A stretch of 18,811 nt of DNA from the NCBI GenBank assembly GCA_003315675.1, contig NIZU01000017.1, positions 1-18,811 on the forward strand, read 5' to 3'. Under the pieces are notes generated by a model. That model had not been told where the DNA came from and did not search any database. It saw only the letters and a program-made list of their open reading frames with translations. Position 1 is the first letter of the stretch, and the number at the start of each line of letters is the position of its first letter. This document shows, piece after piece, positions 6,401 through 13,371 of the stretch. The translations under genes and the position numbers were made by a program. The stretch is from Methanocorpusculum sp. MCE (GTDB lineage: Archaea; Halobacteriota; Methanomicrobia; Methanomicrobiales; Methanocorpusculaceae).

Positions 6401-7193
6401 GGTTTTCATTCCGGTTTTCCCGGGAACGAACTGCGAGTATGACAGCGCGAAGGCCGTCGCAAAAGCCGGCGCCATTCCTGAAATTCTCGTGATCAACAAT
6501 CAGACGGCAAAGGACACGGCCGAGTCGGTCGATAGGGCGGCCGAGGCGATCTCCCGGTCCCAGGCGATCTTCATTCCGGGCGGGTTCTCCGGAGGGGACG
6601 AACCCGACGGATCGGGCAAGTTCATCACGGCATTCTTCCGCAATGCGAAGATCAAGGATGCCGTGCATGATCTCTTAAAGAAACGGGACGGACTGATTCT
6701 TGGAATCTGCAACGGGTTCCAGGCGCTGATCAAGCTGGGACTCGTTCCCTACGGAGAGATCGTCGACGTCGATGCGGATTCGCCGACGCTGACGTTCAAT
6801 ACGATCGGCAGACACCAGTCGAAGATCGTCCGAGTTCGGGTCTCGTCCGTGAAATCCCCCTGGTTTGCGAAGGTGAAGCCGGGCGATGTCTTCGCCGGGC
6901 CCATTTCCCACGGGGAAGGACGATTCCTCGCAAACGACGACGTGCTGAAGCACCTTATCGAAAACGGCCAGGTGGCGACGCAGTATGTCGATCTGACCAA
7001 TCATCCGACCTCGGATATTCGCTATAATCCGAATGATTCGATGATGGCGATCGAAGGGATCACCTCGCCCGACGGACGCGTACTCGGCAAAATGGGGCAT
7101 GCGGAACGTATCGGCGGCGGACTCTACAAAAATAATGATGACGTGTTCGACATGAAACTCTTCGAGTCGCTGGTCGAGTACTTCAGCCCATAA
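3498..7193 (+). CDS. purL: Phosphoribosylformylglycinamidine synthase, single-chain (1231 aa)
   Basis: This enzyme converts FGAR, glutamine and ATP to FGAM in purine synthesis. One chain contains an N-terminal PurS-like and linker part (about 1-200), a first ATP-grasp-unrelated PurM-like synthase half with YWSDHCRHTTF (from Y218) and ETHNHPTE (315-322), a second half, and a C-terminal class I glutamine amidotransferase (about 965-1231). The amidotransferase triad is visible: nucleophile C1071 in LGICNGFQ, H1201 and E1203 in MGHAER. At 1231 residues it matches the clostridial/Bacteroides-type long PurL. Archaea usually have separate PurS, PurQ and small PurL, so this is probably an old acquisition from bacteria. 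Base composition resembles its neighbours. The frame is intact throughout, and the product is expected to be cytosolic and active. Confidence 0.95.
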   Translation: MVYRIFVEKKPALANEARSIQNELQSLLGIKELTSVRIINRYDVENIEKPLFDYAKSKVFSEPQLDITYDELEPVKGEIMFAVEYLPGQFDQRADSAAQCIQLISQGERPLVNTARVYILKGKISKEQLLAIKKYVINPVESREASLDKPATLSVSYHIPKTVETLTGFTKLDEKGLAPLIRELGLAMDLDDIRFSQQYFIKENRDPTITEIRMIDTYWSDHCRHTTFLTTIDKVTTESPLLQKAYDEYLAVRKAVGRDKPVNLMDIATIAVRYLKQAGKLEKLDESPEINACTVKITVNVEGQDEDWLLLFKNETHNHPTEIEPFGGAATCLGGAIRDPLSGRAYVYSAMRLTGAGNPLTPVSETLVGKLPQRKIVSTAAAGYSSYGNQIGLATGIVDELYHPGYVAKRMEVGAVIGAVPMENVRREVPKDGDVVILLGGRTGRDGCGGAAGSSKSHTVASLTSCVAEVQKGNAPEERKIQRLFRNKEASRLIKRSNDFGAGGVSVAIGELAEGLEIDLNAVPKKYEGLDGTELAISESQERMAVVVDKKDAETFRSLAHAENLEATVVARVTKNPRLIMTWNGKKIVDISRAFLDTNGTEKHIEIELADPMPFAKEVGDGFAENYEKLAGDLNSCSRKGLSERFDSTVGAGTVLMPFGGKYQLTPIQAMVNKISVEKSDTDDCSLMAWGFNPMISEKSPYHGAYLAVVESVSKLIATGAEFSDVYLSFQEYFEKPGRDPKRWGKPMSALLGAFAAQMGLGVGAIGGKDSMSGSFEKLDVPPTLISFAVTTEKIENIVTNEFKSPGHKVVLLKAEYDENGLPKAESLTANYHLVTQLMRDGKVLSCYTPSLGGIAEAVLKMAFGNMIGFVYDSSIDPKDIFGYNYGAFVLELADDSEVGVPLGMTTPEAFIRYAGVKLPLETLLNTYEAKLESVYPCNIPQGSGRIKKIKYETRSLIKPRELTAHPRVFIPVFPGTNCEYDSAKAVAKAGAIPEILVINNQTAKDTAESVDRAAEAISRSQAIFIPGGFSGGDEPDGSGKFITAFFRNAKIKDAVHDLLKKRDGLILGICNGFQALIKLGLVPYGEIVDVDADSPTLTFNTIGRHQSKIVRVRVSSVKSPWFAKVKPGDVFAGPISHGEGRFLANDDVLKHLIENGQVATQYVDLTNHPTSDIRYNPNDSMMAIEGITSPDGRVLGKMGHAERIGGGLYKNNDDVFDMKLFESLVEYFSP

Positions 7194-7197
7194 TCAC

Positions 7198-7204
7198 TTT
7201 TTTT
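7198..7204 (+). terminator. T-run after purL
   Basis: Seven T residues begin four bases after the purL stop codon. Archaeal RNA polymerase commonly terminates at such oligo-T tracts; no stable stem precedes it. Confidence 0.35.
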
Positions 7205-7275
7205 ACATGAAATACCTGTGATCCCCGAAACAAATACAGTAGTATTAAGAGAATATCTCGTGTATAAGAATACTT

Positions 7276-8133
7276 ATGAGTAAAAGCGGGCTGATCGTCG
7301 AAGGAGGGGGGATGAAGTGTGCATACAGCGCAGGCATCCTTGACCGGTTTTTGGATGACGGAATTACTTTCGACGAGTGCATAGGTGTGTCGGCAGGGTC
7401 CGGCAATCTTGCATCCTATCTCGCAAACCAGCGGGAGAGAAACCTGCATTTCTATACGATATATCAGAATCACCCCGAGTATCTCGGGATGAAGAACTAT
7501 CTGAAACACGGTTCGTACTTCAATCTGCAGTACATCTACGGCACGATCACGAACTCGACCGGGATCGATCCGGTGGATTATCAGGCACTGACGGCAAATC
7601 CCGCGGAGTATTATCTGACGGCGACGAACGCCAGAACCGGCGAAGCCGAGTATTTATCCAGAGCCGATATGAAGAAGGATGATTTCCGCGCCATCATGGC
7701 GAGCTGTGCGATCCCGGTAGTGTGCAGACCGATCGAGCTGAACGGTAAGTTGTATTTCGACGGCGGGGTTTCCGATTCGATTCCGGTGCAGAAGGCGATC
7801 GACGACGGCTGTGATAAACAGGTGGTGATTCTGGAAAATCCGCGGAGTTTCGTCCGTCAGCCCCAGAAATACAAACCGTTCTATCATTTTTTCCTGCGGA
7901 ACTATCCGGAGATCGTCAGAAAAATCGACAGCAGACATCTCGAGTATCACAAGGTGATAGCCTATGTCAAAAAGCTGGAGGAGGAGGGGCGTGCATTCGT
8001 TTTTGCTCCGTCCCATCAGGGAAAGGTGAAAACAACGACCAAAGACTCGGAGGATATCCATGAGCAGTATGATCTCGGTATCGGGGATTATGATGCCAGA
8101 CGGGATGAGCTGAAAGAGTTCCAGAGGGAATGA
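7276..8133 (+). CDS. Patatin-like phospholipase (285 aa)
   Basis: This is a serine acyl hydrolase of the patatin family, similar to E. coli YjjU. The glycine-rich oxyanion loop is VEGGGMKCAYSAG (8-20), the nucleophile elbow GVSAGSG places the catalytic serine at S39, and the second dyad member is D162 in FDGGVSD. The C-terminal third (after about 190) fits the extra domain found in YjjU-type proteins. No signal peptide or membrane segment is visible, so it is probably cytosolic, acting on acyl esters or lipids of unknown identity. Its stop codon overlaps the start of the downstream GNAT pseudogene as ATGA, which suggests a former two-gene operon. No clear ribosome site precedes the ATG; a leaderless or short-leader transcript is possible. 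Confidence 0.9.
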   Translation: MSKSGLIVEGGGMKCAYSAGILDRFLDDGITFDECIGVSAGSGNLASYLANQRERNLHFYTIYQNHPEYLGMKNYLKHGSYFNLQYIYGTITNSTGIDPVDYQALTANPAEYYLTATNARTGEAEYLSRADMKKDDFRAIMASCAIPVVCRPIELNGKLYFDGGVSDSIPVQKAIDDGCDKQVVILENPRSFVRQPQKYKPFYHFFLRNYPEIVRKIDSRHLEYHKVIAYVKKLEEEGRAFVFAPSHQGKVKTTTKDSEDIHEQYDLGIGDYDARRDELKEFQRE

Positions 8134-8676
8134 TGATCGAAACTGAGAGACTGATCCTTCGGCAGATCGTTGATTCGGATGCTGAAGATTTTTTTGCCTA
8201 TTCGCGGGGCCGAAAACCGGTCTGGATGCCGGGTGGAAACCGCACGAAACCCTGGAAGAAACGAAGCAGATCATGCAGGCGATCTATCTTGGGCAGGAGA
8301 GTGTTTTCGGGATGGTCCTGAAAGAGACCGGCGTGATGATCGGTAGTATCGGCCTGATCGCCGACCCTTTGCGCGAGAACGATTCGGTGAGGATGCTCGG
8401 ATATGCCCTCGGCGAAGCGTTCTGGGACGGGGCTTCATGACGGAAGCGGCGGGCGCGGTCGTCACGTACGGGTTTGAGACGATGCATCTCGACCTCATTT
8501 CGGCTACATGTTATCCCTTTAACGTCCGTTCGAGGCGTGTCCTTGAAAAACTCGGGTTCCGGTATGAGGGAACACTGGCCCGGGCGGAAAAGCGGTATGA
8601 CGGAAAGGTGCTGGATAAGGACTGTTATTCCCTATCAAAAGAGGCGTATTCTCTGAATACGGCCGGATCCAGATAA
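8130..8676 (+). pseudogene. GNAT (RimJ/RimL-type) acetyltransferase, two frameshifts
   Basis: Read across three frames, the product is a typical RimJ/RimL-like N-acetyltransferase: ETERLILRQ at the start, AGWKPHETLEET, then MIGSIGLIAD, then GEAFW followed by RGFMTEAAGAVVTYGFE, and finally NVRSRRVLEKLGFRYEG. The last motif is the acetyl-CoA-binding end and is intact. Two single-base losses break it. One is near 8207-8212 (YSR to PKTGLDAGW). The other is at about 8424 in a GGG tract, where restoring one G gives FWGRGFMTEAA. Both sit in G/C-rich runs, so sequencing error cannot be excluded. The start overlaps the patatin stop as ATGA; the second Met codon is an equally likely start. Confidence 0.8.
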
Positions 8677-8684
8677 AAATGATG

Positions 8685-8703
8685 GTAGTCAATCACTACT
8701 TTT
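8685..8703. terminator. Weak hairpin with T-run between convergent genes
   Basis: GTAGT-caatc-ACTAC (8685-8699) followed by TTTT lies between the GNAT remnant and the convergent DUF2812 gene. It could end transcription from the plus strand. The stem is only five base pairs, so this is a weak call. Confidence 0.25.
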
Positions 8704-8777
8704 ATGTTGTTTGGTCGTGATATACGCGGCCAAAAGGCGTGCAGGTTTTTGCGGGATGACCGAAAATTTACGTGGGG

Positions 8778-9332
8778 TCATTCGCAGATCAGCTGTTCGC
8801 GTTTGAGCGATTTGATCTTGCGTGCTGGTTTTAACCCAAAATGAAGCAGGAGAAGACCCAGTGCAACAAGCAAAACCACACAGCCAAGGTTCAGCCACTG
8901 TATCTGACGCATAACGATCCATGAATAGATGACCAGAGCCAGATTTGCCGCAGCAATAATGAACTCGAGCCAGACAAACGTAAACCAGAGATTTTTCATC
9001 GTTGAGAGGCGTTTTATCTTTGAGTCGATGTCGGTGTAAAGTTCGAACGGACCGCTCGCCGCCTCTTTTCGCAGGTACACCCATTTGAACACAGACGCTA
9101 CACAGACAACACCCGTATCTTCCAGGAATCTGAGATAGGCAACGCTTTCCGGCGACGTCGGAAGATTTTCCAGAAGTTCGATCTGGTAGATGTACTTTCC
9201 GGGCTCGGTCTCTTCGAAGGTGTATTTCCCAAAGAAGAAACTGTACAGAGAAAGACCCTTTGCCGCCATCTCGTTCAGCCACTTTTCCTCTTATTCATAA
9301 TCGGATATCCATCTCCATGTTGTGTGCTTCAT
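8778..9332 (-). pseudogene. DUF2812 membrane protein with premature stop
   Basis: DUF2812 proteins are membrane proteins typically encoded right after a PadR repressor. The native start is the ATG at 9332..9330, which overlaps the padR stop as ATGA. The frame reads MKHTTWRWISDYE, then TAA (9293..9291), then EEKWLNEMAAKGLSLYSF, the family signature. Thus one nonsense codon at position 14 splits the characteristic EKWLNEMAAKG region from its N-terminus. Downstream the frame is open: a soluble domain to about residue 110 and two membrane helices (around LWFTFVWLEFIIAAANLAL and LNLGCVVLLVALGLLLL), then a basic tail. Re-initiation at the Met at 9269 could still make 163 residues. The role is unknown, presumably linked to PadR signalling. 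Confidence 0.75.
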
Positions 9333-9652
9333 GATGTCATCCCCGTAACCTTTCTGCCGTTGGCAAGAAGTTCTTCGAGTCTCTCTATTTCATAACGCAC
9401 GGCTTTTTGTCCGGATTCGGTTATCTGATACTCTTTTTTTCTTGAGTCGGATCCACCGGCAGAGACGATCCATCCTTTTTCGAGCAGCGTATTGATCGCT
9501 CCATACAATGTGCCGGGCCCAAGGTTGACCCGGTCGCTGCTCATTATTTTTACATTCTGCATTATCCCATAGCCGTGCATCGGTTCGTAGAGCGAGAGCA
9601 GGATGTAGTAGGCTGCTTCCGTGAGGGGGGATTTTTCCAACGTAAGTGTCAT
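9329..9652 (-). CDS. PadR-family transcriptional regulator (107 aa)
   Basis: This is a PadR-type winged helix protein. The N-terminal helix-turn-helix includes LTEAAYYILLSLYEPMHGYGI. The characteristic GPGTLYGAINTLLEKGWI spans the recognition helix, followed by the wing with SRKKEYQITESG and a C-terminal dimerisation helix (YEIERLEELLA). I start it at the Met preceding TLTLEKSPLTEAAYY, which aligns with the family; an open frame extends 14 codons further upstream but without family resemblance. It is the first gene of an ATGA-overlapping pair with a DUF2812 gene, a widespread arrangement in which PadR represses its own operon. Imperfect palindromes upstream fit such a site. Confidence 0.88.
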   Translation of the reverse strand: MTLTLEKSPLTEAAYYILLSLYEPMHGYGIMQNVKIMSSDRVNLGPGTLYGAINTLLEKGWIVSAGGSDSRKKEYQITESGQKAVRYEIERLEELLANGRKVTGMTS

Positions 9653-9674
9653 GATATATTCCGTGTGACTATGT

Positions 9675-9718
9675 ATCGTTAAGCGATGTATCACTTGACG
9701 ACATATTATTATATCGTC
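9675..9718 (-). promoter_or_regulatory. Candidate PadR operator/promoter palindromes
   Basis: Two palindromic blocks lie 23-66 bases before the padR start: ATCG-TTAAG-CGAT (9675-9687) and an imperfect 22-base palindrome with arms GACGA/TCGTC around an AT-rich centre (9697-9718, 18 of 22 positions symmetrical). The AT-rich core also suits a TATA box. Motifs of the type ATCG/CGAT recur three times, as expected for a dimer-binding repressor region. Function is inferred. Confidence 0.5.
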
Positions 9719-9784
9719 ATCCGATATAATTGTTACTGAAAGAAGGGGATGGGTTGTTCCGTACTGCTGTTCATCTTTTCAGGC

Positions 9785-11665
9785 TTATACCCGGCCGAAT
9801 CCCACGCCGAACCCTGAAGAGACCGATCCGTACGAGCCCGCAGTTTCATCCTGCGTGATCTCTGCAACAGTAGTCCCGATCGTGAGCGTATAGGTCGAAC
9901 CGATCGTCAGATCCGGGGAACTGATTATCACGGAATTAAACGAGAGCGACGAGGTATAGGTGAGGAGAACGCTGCCGAAGACATCGGTGAGGGAGAGATC
10001 TGTCCCGGCCTGGGCACTGGTATCGATGTTATACCTGATGGATGCCTGCGTCGATGAAGAATCGAATCCTTCCGCCATCGAAGAAATTCCAATTGCCAAT
10101 ACGCTACCCCCATTGACAACACACGTCCCGCCTGACTCGGTTCCCGCGTCGATTGCACTGTTTCCGTTGTTGTTTGCCTCGACATACACCGTACCTCCGT
10201 TAATAGTGAGATCACCGTTGGAATCCACACCGTCTCCCGAGGTGGAGAACACCGAGATTACTCCGCCGTTGATCGTGAGCTGCGAAAGATCCCCGCTGTC
10301 GGTAAGGACGGAACTGAACGAGTCCATGTCAAAGCTGCCGCCGCCCGTCATAAATCCGCTCCCGTCGGCCCCGCCTCCGGCATTCATACCGTCATCGGTC
10401 GAGGTTATGTCGATCCGGCCGCCGTTAATTGTTATCGCAAAACCTTCCAGCCCTTCGTAGCTTTGGGTAATCGTGACCGAACCATCATGTATCACGAGAT
10501 TCTCATCGGCATGGATGCCGTCATCTCCCGAAGCGATGGAAATGGTGCCTCCCTGAATTGTCACATCGCTATTGGAATGAATACCGTCCTCCTCACAGGT
10601 GAGAGTGATGATCCCGCCGGTGATGAGAACGAGTTCGTCGGCCTTCAGACCTTTTGCACTCACGCTGTCGTCATCTATGGTTGCAGTTGTCGGAGTGAGA
10701 CCCTGGCCGCCGCCCATCCGGGTTGTCATATTTCCATCGAAGGCGGGCCTGGTCATATTCATTTCACTTCCAGAAACAGCAGTCCCGCTTCCATCACCGG
10801 TGGTGATATCGATGTCGCCTCCGGCAATCCGGAGAATAGTTACGGCTTCGATACCGTCACCCGCGGAGGTGATCGTAATACTGCCTCCGTCGATCGAGAT
10901 GAATCCTTTTTCTTCATCATCCGTCTGATCGGATTGTATCCCTTCGTCACCGGCATTGATGGTTATGGTGCCGTCATAGATCTTCACGGAATTCTTTCCG
11001 TGAAGTCCGTCGCCGACTGCGGTCAAATAGTATGTACCTCCGGCGATGACGAGATCGCCCTGCGAGGAAATCGCGTGGAGATAGCTGCCGGTCACGATCA
11101 GCGTACCCTGACCATTGAGCGTGAGATCGCTGCGTGAGTAAATCGCGGCTTTGGCTTCCTTACCGTCGATTGTAGCGGCATACACGCTGCCGTCTTCGAG
11201 GGTATTGACACTGCCTTCGGCGAGAGTGATGAATACTTTGTCGGCCTGTGCCGCATATATGACCGGATTATCCGAACAGGAAATCGTAGCACCGTCAAGA
11301 ACGAGCTGGACCTTATCACTCTCTCCGGCATATATGACGATCTGGCCGTCGGAAAGACTGCCGCGTGCGATATACGTGCCTTCATCGGTGATGGTTATCA
11401 CATTGCCATATACCGAAGCCCCGGATCCGTCAACGTAACTTGCTCCGTCGGCAAGATACAGAACCGTAGCTGCATCTTCGTCATATGAGGGATCGAGATC
11501 TTTGGCGGAGTTGGTGATATCTATGGTAAGACCGTCGGTTGATACATTTCCCGTTTCTGCGGATCCGAGAACGGACGGAGCAAACAGAATGAGACTCGCA
11601 CATCCAATGCAGAATGCCAGAAGTACGAATGTAACGATAGTGATCCGTTTTTCAGATGGTTCCAT
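9785..11665 (-). CDS. Secreted Cthe_2159-like carbohydrate-binding beta-helix protein (626 aa)
   Basis: The N-terminus has a basic patch (EPSEKR) and a hydrophobic segment at about residues 9-35, a signal peptide or membrane anchor. After a short linker, about 100-600 is filled with repeated strands of the type GGxIxITxxxDGI (for example GDEGIQSD, GDGIEAV, CEEDGIHSN, SGDDGIHAD, TDDGMNAG, SGDGVDSN), the pattern of a right-handed parallel beta-helix. This matches the Cthe_2159 family (DUF4353), whose founding member binds cellulose and acidic plant sugars, with Ca2+ sites made by the repeated Asp residues. No catalytic motif is clear. It probably sits outside the cell, tethered by its N-terminus, and may bind polysaccharide. 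The start is supported by GGGGTGA four bases upstream. The C-terminus ends in a Gly/Ser/Phe-rich tail without an anchor. Confidence 0.85.
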   Translation of the reverse strand: MEPSEKRITIVTFVLLAFCIGCASLILFAPSVLGSAETGNVSTDGLTIDITNSAKDLDPSYDEDAATVLYLADGASYVDGSGASVYGNVITITDEGTYIARGSLSDGQIVIYAGESDKVQLVLDGATISCSDNPVIYAAQADKVFITLAEGSVNTLEDGSVYAATIDGKEAKAAIYSRSDLTLNGQGTLIVTGSYLHAISSQGDLVIAGGTYYLTAVGDGLHGKNSVKIYDGTITINAGDEGIQSDQTDDEEKGFISIDGGSITITSAGDGIEAVTILRIAGGDIDITTGDGSGTAVSGSEMNMTRPAFDGNMTTRMGGGQGLTPTTATIDDDSVSAKGLKADELVLITGGIITLTCEEDGIHSNSDVTIQGGTISIASGDDGIHADENLVIHDGSVTITQSYEGLEGFAITINGGRIDITSTDDGMNAGGGADGSGFMTGGGSFDMDSFSSVLTDSGDLSQLTINGGVISVFSTSGDGVDSNGDLTINGGTVYVEANNNGNSAIDAGTESGGTCVVNGGSVLAIGISSMAEGFDSSSTQASIRYNIDTSAQAGTDLSLTDVFGSVLLTYTSSLSFNSVIISSPDLTIGSTYTLTIGTTVAEITQDETAGSYGSVSSGFGVGFGRV

Positions 11666-11734
11666 TATCTCACCCCGATAAGTAATGAGCTGCGATGGTC
11701 ATAGAATATTCCGGCAGACCATATATGCAAATAA
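11666..11734 (-). promoter_or_regulatory. Promoter and ribosome site of the beta-helix gene
   Basis: Read on the minus strand, TTATTTGCATATAT (11734..11721) is a good TATA-like block. A transcript starting about 25 bases downstream would have a leader of roughly 35 bases containing GGGGTGA (11676..11670), which is close to the archaeal anti-Shine-Dalgarno complement and lies four bases before the ATG. Confidence 0.55.
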
Positions 11735-12049
11735 GATAGCGATTCCTCTATCCGGTATTTGCTGCATTCTTTTGATGATTGAGGGGAGATAATTGTCATA
11801 TTGTACTTCCATTATACTTTCTGAGAGTCAGAGACCCGCATGTTCTCACAGCAGGTTGTACGAATCGAAATTGATTCTTTTCTCTCATTCAGAAATATAT
11901 ATTAAAGTAAAACATATATAACATTTTGGTGTATTGACTATACATACATCTGTGGTCAAGGCAGATGTCGATGGTACGGAATGCCCGATAAAGCCGATGG
12001 AGCCGATAAAGTTCGGGATGCGGATCCGGACCTTCATTTGTAGAGAGGC
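11735..12049. other. Gene-free AT-rich intergenic region
   Basis: About 315 bases without a convincing gene separate the beta-helix gene from the end of the DUF1848 gene. The notable part is an AT-rich block at 11891-11922 with TATATATTAA and CATATATAAC, suitable as a TATA element on either strand. A 45-51 codon open frame follows it on the plus strand (TTG 11934 or GTG 11952, to 12089). It has no recognisable similarity and runs antisense into the DUF1848 end. Confidence 0.4.
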
Positions 12050-12979
12050 TCAAAAGAGAGGGATCTGGCCGTCACGCAGACGGATCTGACGGGCATTGGT
12101 GACGATATCGCCGTCAGCTGATGTGCCGATGAGAAATGGCGATGAGGGATCATGGAGTTCCCTGTTTTTCCGGACGGTTTCTGAATCATAATTCGCATAA
12201 CAGTAGACACACCCGTGTCCGCAGGTGTTGTAGGCCCCGATGTCGCAGTTCAGCAGACAGGAGCATGAACTTCGTGTGGATGTGCTGCCAGGATCGTGAC
12301 GAAGTTTCTGACCGACGGCACGTTCGATGACCTCCCAGGTAAGACATCCGGAACAATCGACGCCGAAGGGTGCGAGTTCAACGCCTTCTGCGCAGGATTT
12401 TATCGTTATTCCATACTCGCGGCCGATCTCACAGAAGGCTTTTCCAAGAGCAAGGCGGTCCTTTTGTTCCACTTCTTTGCCGGCAGGGAAGTTCCGTCTG
12501 GTTTTTTCATAGAGATCAAGAAAGCTGATGACGCAGACATCGGTATATCCGGCAAGTTCCGCCGCCATTTTTTCAAACGAAGCGATATGATACTCGATAG
12601 AATATGTTTCTGTCAGAAAAATCGGGTCATACCGCCAGCCGATCCGGTTGAGTCCGGCGATTCGGGAGAGTTTCTGAAATGAATTGATCACCTGTTTTGC
12701 CGGAGGGACGTTTGGTTCGATCTCTTTTCCGTACGGGGTGATGGTGACATACCAGAACTGACTGAATCCGTCCAGTTCATGGATTCTCGGAAGCATCGGC
12801 TCAGGATTTTTGGTGCAGAAGTTTATACAGTCCACAATGTCCGGATTGAGCAGATATTTTGTGACTTTGTGAGGATAATACGGGTTTCGAACAAGGACAT
12901 ATCCTTCGCGGATCCGGTTGAAGAACCATTCGCTGAAGAATGCAGGGATGTCTGTTCTGCTTCCGGTGTTGAGGATCAT
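12050..12979 (-). CDS. DUF1848-family protein with CX3CX2C motif (309 aa)
   Basis: DUF1848 proteins begin with a sequence like MILNTGSRTDIPAFFSEWF, which is why I start here; a plausible GAGTGA precedes this ATG. An open frame extends up to 25 codons upstream to a TTG at 13054, with another ATG at 13045, so the N-terminus is not certain. The body contains VLVRNPYYPHKVTKYLL, NFCTKNPEPML and GWRYDPIFL, all family features. Near the C-terminus, Cys-rich CSCLLNCDIGAYNTC is followed by CGHGCVYCYANY, whose CX3CX2C spacing (residues 253, 257, 260) is that of a radical-SAM Fe-S site but at the opposite end of the chain from usual. The function of the family is unknown; an Fe-S enzyme is a reasonable guess. 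Confidence 0.85.
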   Translation of the reverse strand: MILNTGSRTDIPAFFSEWFFNRIREGYVLVRNPYYPHKVTKYLLNPDIVDCINFCTKNPEPMLPRIHELDGFSQFWYVTITPYGKEIEPNVPPAKQVINSFQKLSRIAGLNRIGWRYDPIFLTETYSIEYHIASFEKMAAELAGYTDVCVISFLDLYEKTRRNFPAGKEVEQKDRLALGKAFCEIGREYGITIKSCAEGVELAPFGVDCSGCLTWEVIERAVGQKLRHDPGSTSTRSSCSCLLNCDIGAYNTCGHGCVYCYANYDSETVRKNRELHDPSSPFLIGTSADGDIVTNARQIRLRDGQIPLF

Positions 12980-13122
12980 GGCAGGTTCACTCTGATAGAT
13001 GTTCTTTTCAAGAGGATAAAAGGGATGCGGGATCTGGCAATCCATTGTTTGCAATCCAGCGTGGTGGAGAGATCTTGTTTTTGAGACTTATGAGCGGTAT
13101 AAGTCATTTATCTGTAAAAAAT

Positions 13123-13159
13123 TACTTTCTGTCAAAAAAAAAGGTTGTTAGAAATTTTC
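13123..13159 (-). mobile_element. Solo IS end (stub of the IS5-family element)
   Basis: These 37 bases repeat the transposase-proximal end of the IS seen at 1199-1235 and 18664-18700: TACTTTCTGTC, an A-run, then GGTTGTTAGAAATT. It differs by one extra A and one substitution. No other IS sequence is attached. It lies at the point where the secreted-protein gene stops resembling a real protein, so it marks an IS-associated deletion or a decayed insertion. Confidence 0.75.
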
Positions 13160-13371
13160 ACATTTAAATTCAGGTTGAAAAAAGTGATTGAAGTTGAGAG
13201 CTTACAGTTTCCGGCGTCATTAGGGTTCTGATGTGCGGCGAGGTAATCCAGACCTTTGTCTACGGCGGTTTCGACTGCGGTTGATGAGGCACAGACAGCA
13301 CCGGTGAGAAGACAAAGGAGGAGAAACACTGTGATGAGAGTTGTGAATGCTTTTTTGCGCGTCATAATCAA
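13132..13371 (-). pseudogene. Truncated secreted/surface protein, 5' end only
   Basis: The 79-codon frame has a clear signal peptide: basic MTRKKAFTTL, a hydrophobic core and a cut site near VCASS at about residue 26. It is followed by VETAVDKGLDYLAAHQNP, which resembles the first helix repeat of prenyltransferase-like toroid domains found in methanogen surface proteins. After about residue 50 the sequence becomes unrelated and the last eight residues (KISNNLFF) are encoded by the IS end. The rest of the gene is missing. It starts 15 bases after the stop of the large surface-protein pseudogene, so both were probably in one operon of surface proteins. Confidence 0.7.

Noticed and set aside
3552..7100. 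Many minus-strand open frames of 75-206 codons inside purL
   Set aside because: All lie antisense to a full-length, strongly conserved purL and show compositionally biased Arg/Ser-rich translations typical of shadow frames.
8689..9282. 197-codon minus-strand frame overlapping the DUF2812 gene
   Set aside because: The DUF2812 frame carries the family signature and membrane helices; this one is a shifted reading of the same DNA.
10463..11137. 224-codon plus-strand frame opposite the beta-helix gene
   Set aside because: It follows from the repeats of the real gene on the other strand and has no recognisable start signals or domains.
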